Assembly (NCBI GenBank): GCA_002348725.1
Contig: DEAO01000010.1
Span: forward strand, 12,061 to 48,435
Direction of reading: 5' to 3'
From: Fidelibacterota bacterium UBA2980
Lineage (GTDB): Bacteria; Fidelibacterota; Marinisomatia; Marinisomatales; Marinisomataceae
Length of the DNA: 36,375 nucleotides
Below the pieces are notes generated by a model. That model saw only the letters and a program-made list of their open reading frames with translations. It ran no database searches and had not been told where the DNA came from. The translations under genes were made by a program, and so were the position numbers. Each line of letters starts with the position of its first letter. The first letter of the stretch is position 1. Shown one piece after another: positions 34,099-36,375 of this stretch.

Positions 34099-34187
34099 TG
34101 GAAGTTTTCAATCAGATATTTATTTTTTCATTTTGTTTGATAATTATTTTGTATGTTTTCTACCCTCTATTGAAAAGGTTAAAATAG
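34098..34187 (+). CDS. 29-residue single-helix membrane peptide between ccmF and ccmA (unrecognised)
   Basis: A short gene whose ATG overlaps the ccmF stop (TAATG) and is preceded by AAGGAGAG, among the strongest Shine-Dalgarno sequences in the window, at ideal spacing. The product starts MEVFNQIFIF, has one hydrophobic helix (about residues 6-22) and a basic end (KRLK), predicting N-out/C-in or a small helper helix. Its stop overlaps the GTG of ccmA. I do not recognise the family; CcmD-like or truncated CcmI/CcmH-like anchors are possibilities, but a better CcmD candidate follows ccmC. The overlap-coupled position and strong ribosome site argue that it is translated. Confidence 0.6.
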   Translation: MEVFNQIFIFSFCLIIILYVFYPLLKRLK

Positions 34188-34792
34188 TGTTAGAAATAAA
34201 AAATATTAGAAAATCTTTTTCAAGCAATTGTGTTCTTGATGATATTAGTTGCAATTTTAGCAAGGGAAAGATTATTGCATTATTAGGCCAAAACGGTTCT
34301 GGTAAGACAACGTTTTTGAAGTGTCTAGGTAATATTATGAACATTGATAGTGGCCAAATCGATTACAATAATAGTAATTTTATTTTTATCAATGATAAAC
34401 CAAATATATTTGGAGATTTAACCATTTATGAAAACTTGAGATATATTTTATCGATTTATAATCAAAAATTTGATTCAGATAAGTATCAAAAATCTATTAA
34501 AGACTTAGGTTTAAAGTCTATGCAATCTATCCCTTTGAAACATTTGTCAGCAGGGAATATTCAGCGAAACAAGATATTAATTGCTTTAAATACTAATTGG
34601 GAATATTTATTGATTGATGAACCATTTTCGAATTTAGACAAAGAAGGTTCAATCATTGTAAAAGAGATATTCTCAGACTTAAAAAACCAGAACAAAACAA
34701 TATTATTTTCTACACATAATTTTATACATATCTCCGATATATGTGACATGTCATTTCAAATCAAAGGTGGGAAATTTTCTAACCATGATTAA
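34187..34792 (+). CDS. ccmA: Haem exporter ATP-binding protein CcmA
   Basis: ATPase of the CcmABC(D) complex that releases holo-CcmE. The 201-residue ABC domain has Walker A GQNGSGKTT (about residues 34-42), a signature LSAGNIQRNKILIAL that is a shortened form of the CcmA LSAGQ motif, Walker B YLLIDEPFSNLD and the switch His in LFSTHN. I chose the GTG at 34187, overlapping the preceding 29-aa gene and preceded by AAAAGG; the frame stays open upstream into ccmF, but that stretch is unrelated sequence. It overlaps ccmB by eight bases. Confidence 0.92.
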   Translation: MLEIKNIRKSFSSNCVLDDISCNFSKGKIIALLGQNGSGKTTFLKCLGNIMNIDSGQIDYNNSNFIFINDKPNIFGDLTIYENLRYILSIYNQKFDSDKYQKSIKDLGLKSMQSIPLKHLSAGNIQRNKILIALNTNWEYLLIDEPFSNLDKEGSIIVKEIFSDLKNQNKTILFSTHNFIHISDICDMSFQIKGGKFSNHD

Positions 34793-35444
34793 TTTGATTA
34801 AAAATGAATTTTTCTTTGAGAGAAAATCTTCTAATAATTTATTCTATATGACTTTCTTCTCTTTTTCTTGTTTAATAATTATGTTTTTTTCTCTTCCACC
34901 GTCAAAATTGGAAGATATTGGCGTTTTGTCAGGATTCTTTTGGATTATTGTATCTCTGGTATCAATTAAATTAATTGAAAACTCTTTTATAAGAGAGAAA
35001 GAATATGGGATTTATGATATAATTTATTCTTTACCATCAGATAAATTTTTGATTTTTGCATCAAAGACAATTGCATTTTCTTTAATTCTGCTTGCAATAG
35101 AAGCATTTCTTTTATGTGGATATATATTGATTTCTTCTAATATTACAATAACAGTCGCTATAAAAATTTTAGCTGTTTGTTTATTATCAAATATAGGTCT
35201 AATTAGTTTAGGAATATTAATTTATCTTATCACAAGCTTGAGCAATAGTAGAAGCTTTCTTTTTCCATTGATATTATTTCCACTTATTATTCCTATTCTA
35301 GTTCACTCTTCAAACTTATTTATTTTGATTGCCTTAGAAGAAAAAATATCTTTGTATAACGAATCAGTTTTCTTGTTATTAACTTTTGCAATCGTTTCAA
35401 TGATTTTTGGTATTAATTTTTTTGATAGGTTAGTTAAATATTAA
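34785..35444 (+). CDS. ccmB: Haem exporter membrane subunit CcmB
   Basis: Integral membrane partner of CcmA. The 219-residue protein has six hydrophobic segments, an N-terminal cytoplasmic stretch NLIKNEFFFERKSSNNLFYM typical of CcmB, the EKEYGIYDIIYSLPSDKFLIFASK segment and FPLILFPLIIPIL before the last helices. I chose the ATG at 34785, which overlaps the end of ccmA by eight bases; the open frame extends upstream to 34743, but that adds non-CcmB sequence. Its stop overlaps the ccmC ATG (TAATG). The identification rests on pattern and position between ccmA and ccmC. Confidence 0.9.
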   Translation: MINLIKNEFFFERKSSNNLFYMTFFSFSCLIIMFFSLPPSKLEDIGVLSGFFWIIVSLVSIKLIENSFIREKEYGIYDIIYSLPSDKFLIFASKTIAFSLILLAIEAFLLCGYILISSNITITVAIKILAVCLLSNIGLISLGILIYLITSLSNSRSFLFPLILFPLIIPILVHSSNLFILIALEEKISLYNESVFLLLTFAIVSMIFGINFFDRLVKY

Positions 35445-36091
35445 TGAACTTAACATTATTTATATTATCAATTATTTTGATGTCATGTAATTTGGTTTGG
35501 ATTATTTTTTTTACACCGATGGTTCCAGATCAAGAATGGGCACAAAAAATATTTTATTTTCACGTTCCTCTAGCATGGGTTGGATTCTTATCCTATTTTT
35601 TTGTAATGGTTTCTGGTGTATCATATCTTTTTTCCAAAGATTTAAAATATGACCGCATGGGACATGCATCAGCTGAAATTGGTACTTTATTTACCGGTTT
35701 AGTATTAATTACTGGACCCATATGGGCAACGCCTATATGGGGTCAACCTTGGGTTTGGGAACCTCGATTAATCACAACATTAGTTTTATTCCTTATATAT
35801 GTTGGATATTTTGTTTTACGTAACATTGGCATATATAGACAGAGATTAGCATTAATATGTGCTATTATTGGCATTATAGCATTTATAGATATTCCAATTA
35901 TTTTTGCTTCTGTTAATTTTTGGGCTGCAGAAATTCAATCTCATCCTCAGATGGGAATGTCAAAACAACCTTCAGGTATTTTAACACCATTTCTATTTTC
36001 TCTATTTTCTTTTACTATGCTTTTTTTTACTATGTTATTATTCAAAATGAAAGTTTTATATTTAAACGACAAGCGAGAGAATTATGTTTAG
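35444..36091 (+). CDS. ccmC: Haem exporter protein CcmC (WWD domain)
   Basis: Membrane protein that loads haem onto CcmE. Six hydrophobic helices fill 215 residues. The haem-axial histidines are in YFHVPLAWVGF (His40) and AEIQSHPQM (His167). The tryptophan-rich motif reads WGQPWVWEPRLITT (99-112): the usual WGTWWVWDxRLT has lost one Trp (Pro102) and the Asp is Glu (Glu106). Other features (GHASAEIGTLFTGLVLITGPIWATPIWG) are canonical, so the gene is very likely functional. It begins on the last base of ccmB and overlaps the small ccmD-like gene by eight bases. Confidence 0.93.
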   Translation: MNLTLFILSIILMSCNLVWIIFFTPMVPDQEWAQKIFYFHVPLAWVGFLSYFFVMVSGVSYLFSKDLKYDRMGHASAEIGTLFTGLVLITGPIWATPIWGQPWVWEPRLITTLVLFLIYVGYFVLRNIGIYRQRLALICAIIGIIAFIDIPIIFASVNFWAAEIQSHPQMGMSKQPSGILTPFLFSLFSFTMLFFTMLLFKMKVLYLNDKRENYV

Positions 36092-36188
36092 TTATTTAAG
36101 TTATTTTTTATCAGCATTGTTTGTTGTATTTTTTGCCATTAGTTTTTGGTTTATTTTTAATATCAAACAATTAAAAAAGATGGATTAA
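36084..36188 (+). CDS. ccmD: CcmD-like small membrane protein (34 aa)
   Basis: A 34-residue product that starts eight bases inside the end of ccmC, as ccmD usually does. It has one hydrophobic helix (about residues 7-25, YFLSALFVVFFAISFWFIF) followed by a basic tail NIKQLKKMD, the N-out/C-in layout of CcmD, which stabilises the CcmABC-CcmE complex. CcmD proteins are poorly conserved in sequence, so the call relies on size, topology and position. No ccmG or ccmH follows before the next gene. Confidence 0.7.
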   Translation: MFSYLSYFLSALFVVFFAISFWFIFNIKQLKKMD

Positions 36189-36208
36189 TAAGGGGGATTT
36201 AAAAAATT

Positions 36209-36375
36209 ATGGAAAGAAAAATTGTACACATCGTAGGAACAGGGACAATTGGCGAACCGTTAATTGGTATTCTTTGTGAACAGAAAAGTAATCTTGGTAT
36301 TGATGAAATAACATTTCATAAACATAGCCCTCTAACAAGTGATATGCCTAAGATAAAAAACTTAGTCAAAAAAGG
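36209..36375 (+). CDS. Probable type II (archaeal-type) glyceraldehyde-3-phosphate dehydrogenase, N-terminus only
   Basis: The window ends after 55 codons. The visible part starts KIVHIVGTGTIGEPLIGIL, an N-terminal Rossmann NAD(P)-binding loop with the GTIG sequence that archaeal-type GAPDHs show in GxGTIGKR, followed by GIDEITFHKHSPL and a KIKNLVKKG helix. From memory this resembles the type II enzymes of Marinimicrobia-like and some Chloroflexota genomes rather than the classical GAPDH (which begins with GINGFGRIG). GGGGG about 12 bases before the ATG may be its ribosome site. The catalytic Cys lies beyond the edge, so another Rossmann dehydrogenase remains possible. Confidence 0.5.
   Translation, partial: MERKIVHIVGTGTIGEPLIGILCEQKSNLGIDEITFHKHSPLTSDMPKIKNLVKK

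Noticed and set aside
34067..34186. Upstream extension of the ccmA frame into the end of ccmF (40 extra codons).
   Set aside because: The extra residues overlap ccmF and the 29-aa gene and do not resemble an ABC protein; the GTG at 34187 gives the normal CcmA N-terminus.
1..36375. tRNA, rRNA, riboswitch, CRISPR or insertion sequence.
   Set aside because: All gaps are under 100 bases; none contains a cloverleaf, repeat array, terminal inverted repeats or a recognisable aptamer, and no transposase or phage genes occur.

Overview
The window is an AT-rich (roughly 30% GC by eye), gene-dense stretch of a marine-type, Gram-negative bacterial chromosome. Almost every gene lies on the + strand, and neighbours overlap by a few bases or abut. 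Only two genes are on the - strand: a proline dehydrogenase and a tiny nqrM. There are no gene-free stretches above 100 bases, no rRNA or tRNA genes, and no mobile elements or CRISPR arrays. Several features suggest the FCB superphylum, with a Marinimicrobia/SAR406-like lineage as my best guess: the very low GC, a small MPCGKKRK-type mS38/bS22-like protein, Na+-NQR with NhaD, heptose (LPS) biosynthesis, and a probable archaeal-type (type II) GAPDH at the right edge. This placement is an inference, not proven by the window.

Layout. 1-5219: a core information-processing block (trpS 3' end, scpA, scpB, an RsuA/RluB pseudouridine synthase, cmk, rpsA). 5209-10836: a YbbR-domain protein, tsaD, an unrecognised membrane-anchored protein, serS, plsC and an RfaE2-type heptose-1-phosphate adenylyltransferase. 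10877-13941: a LysM lytic transglycosylase, an HU-like protein, a 31-residue ribosomal-type basic protein and NAD kinase. 13943-16081: proline dehydrogenase (-) facing away from an FAD/NAD(P) oxidoreductase. 16171-24451: a sodium-energetics block with complete nqrABCDEF, the flavin transferase apbE, nqrM on the opposite strand, and the Na+/H+ antiporter nhaD. 24451-30134: a cofactor and isoprenoid block (PduO-type cobalamin adenosyltransferase, NrnA-like DHH phosphoesterase, ispH, pdxS, pdxT, dxs). 30138-31715: the catalytic subunit of a B12-dependent acyl-CoA mutase. 31721-36188: a System I cytochrome c maturation cluster, ccmE-ccmF-(29-aa membrane peptide)-ccmA-ccmB-ccmC-ccmD-like. 36209-end: start of a probable type II GAPDH.

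How the parts fit. NQR pumps Na+ using NADH; ApbE attaches FMN to NqrB and NqrC; NqrM assists assembly; NhaD exchanges Na+ for H+. The cobalamin adenosyltransferase could supply the coenzyme for the mutase 5 kb downstream. The mutase is the most informative protein here: it has Phe and Gln at the two positions that are Tyr and Arg in methylmalonyl-CoA mutase, which is the isobutyryl-CoA mutase pattern. The ccm cluster looks like the variant System I in which CcmE carries haem on a cysteine (CxxxY) and CcmH is absent, and it includes an unrecognised 29-residue membrane peptide between ccmF and ccmA.
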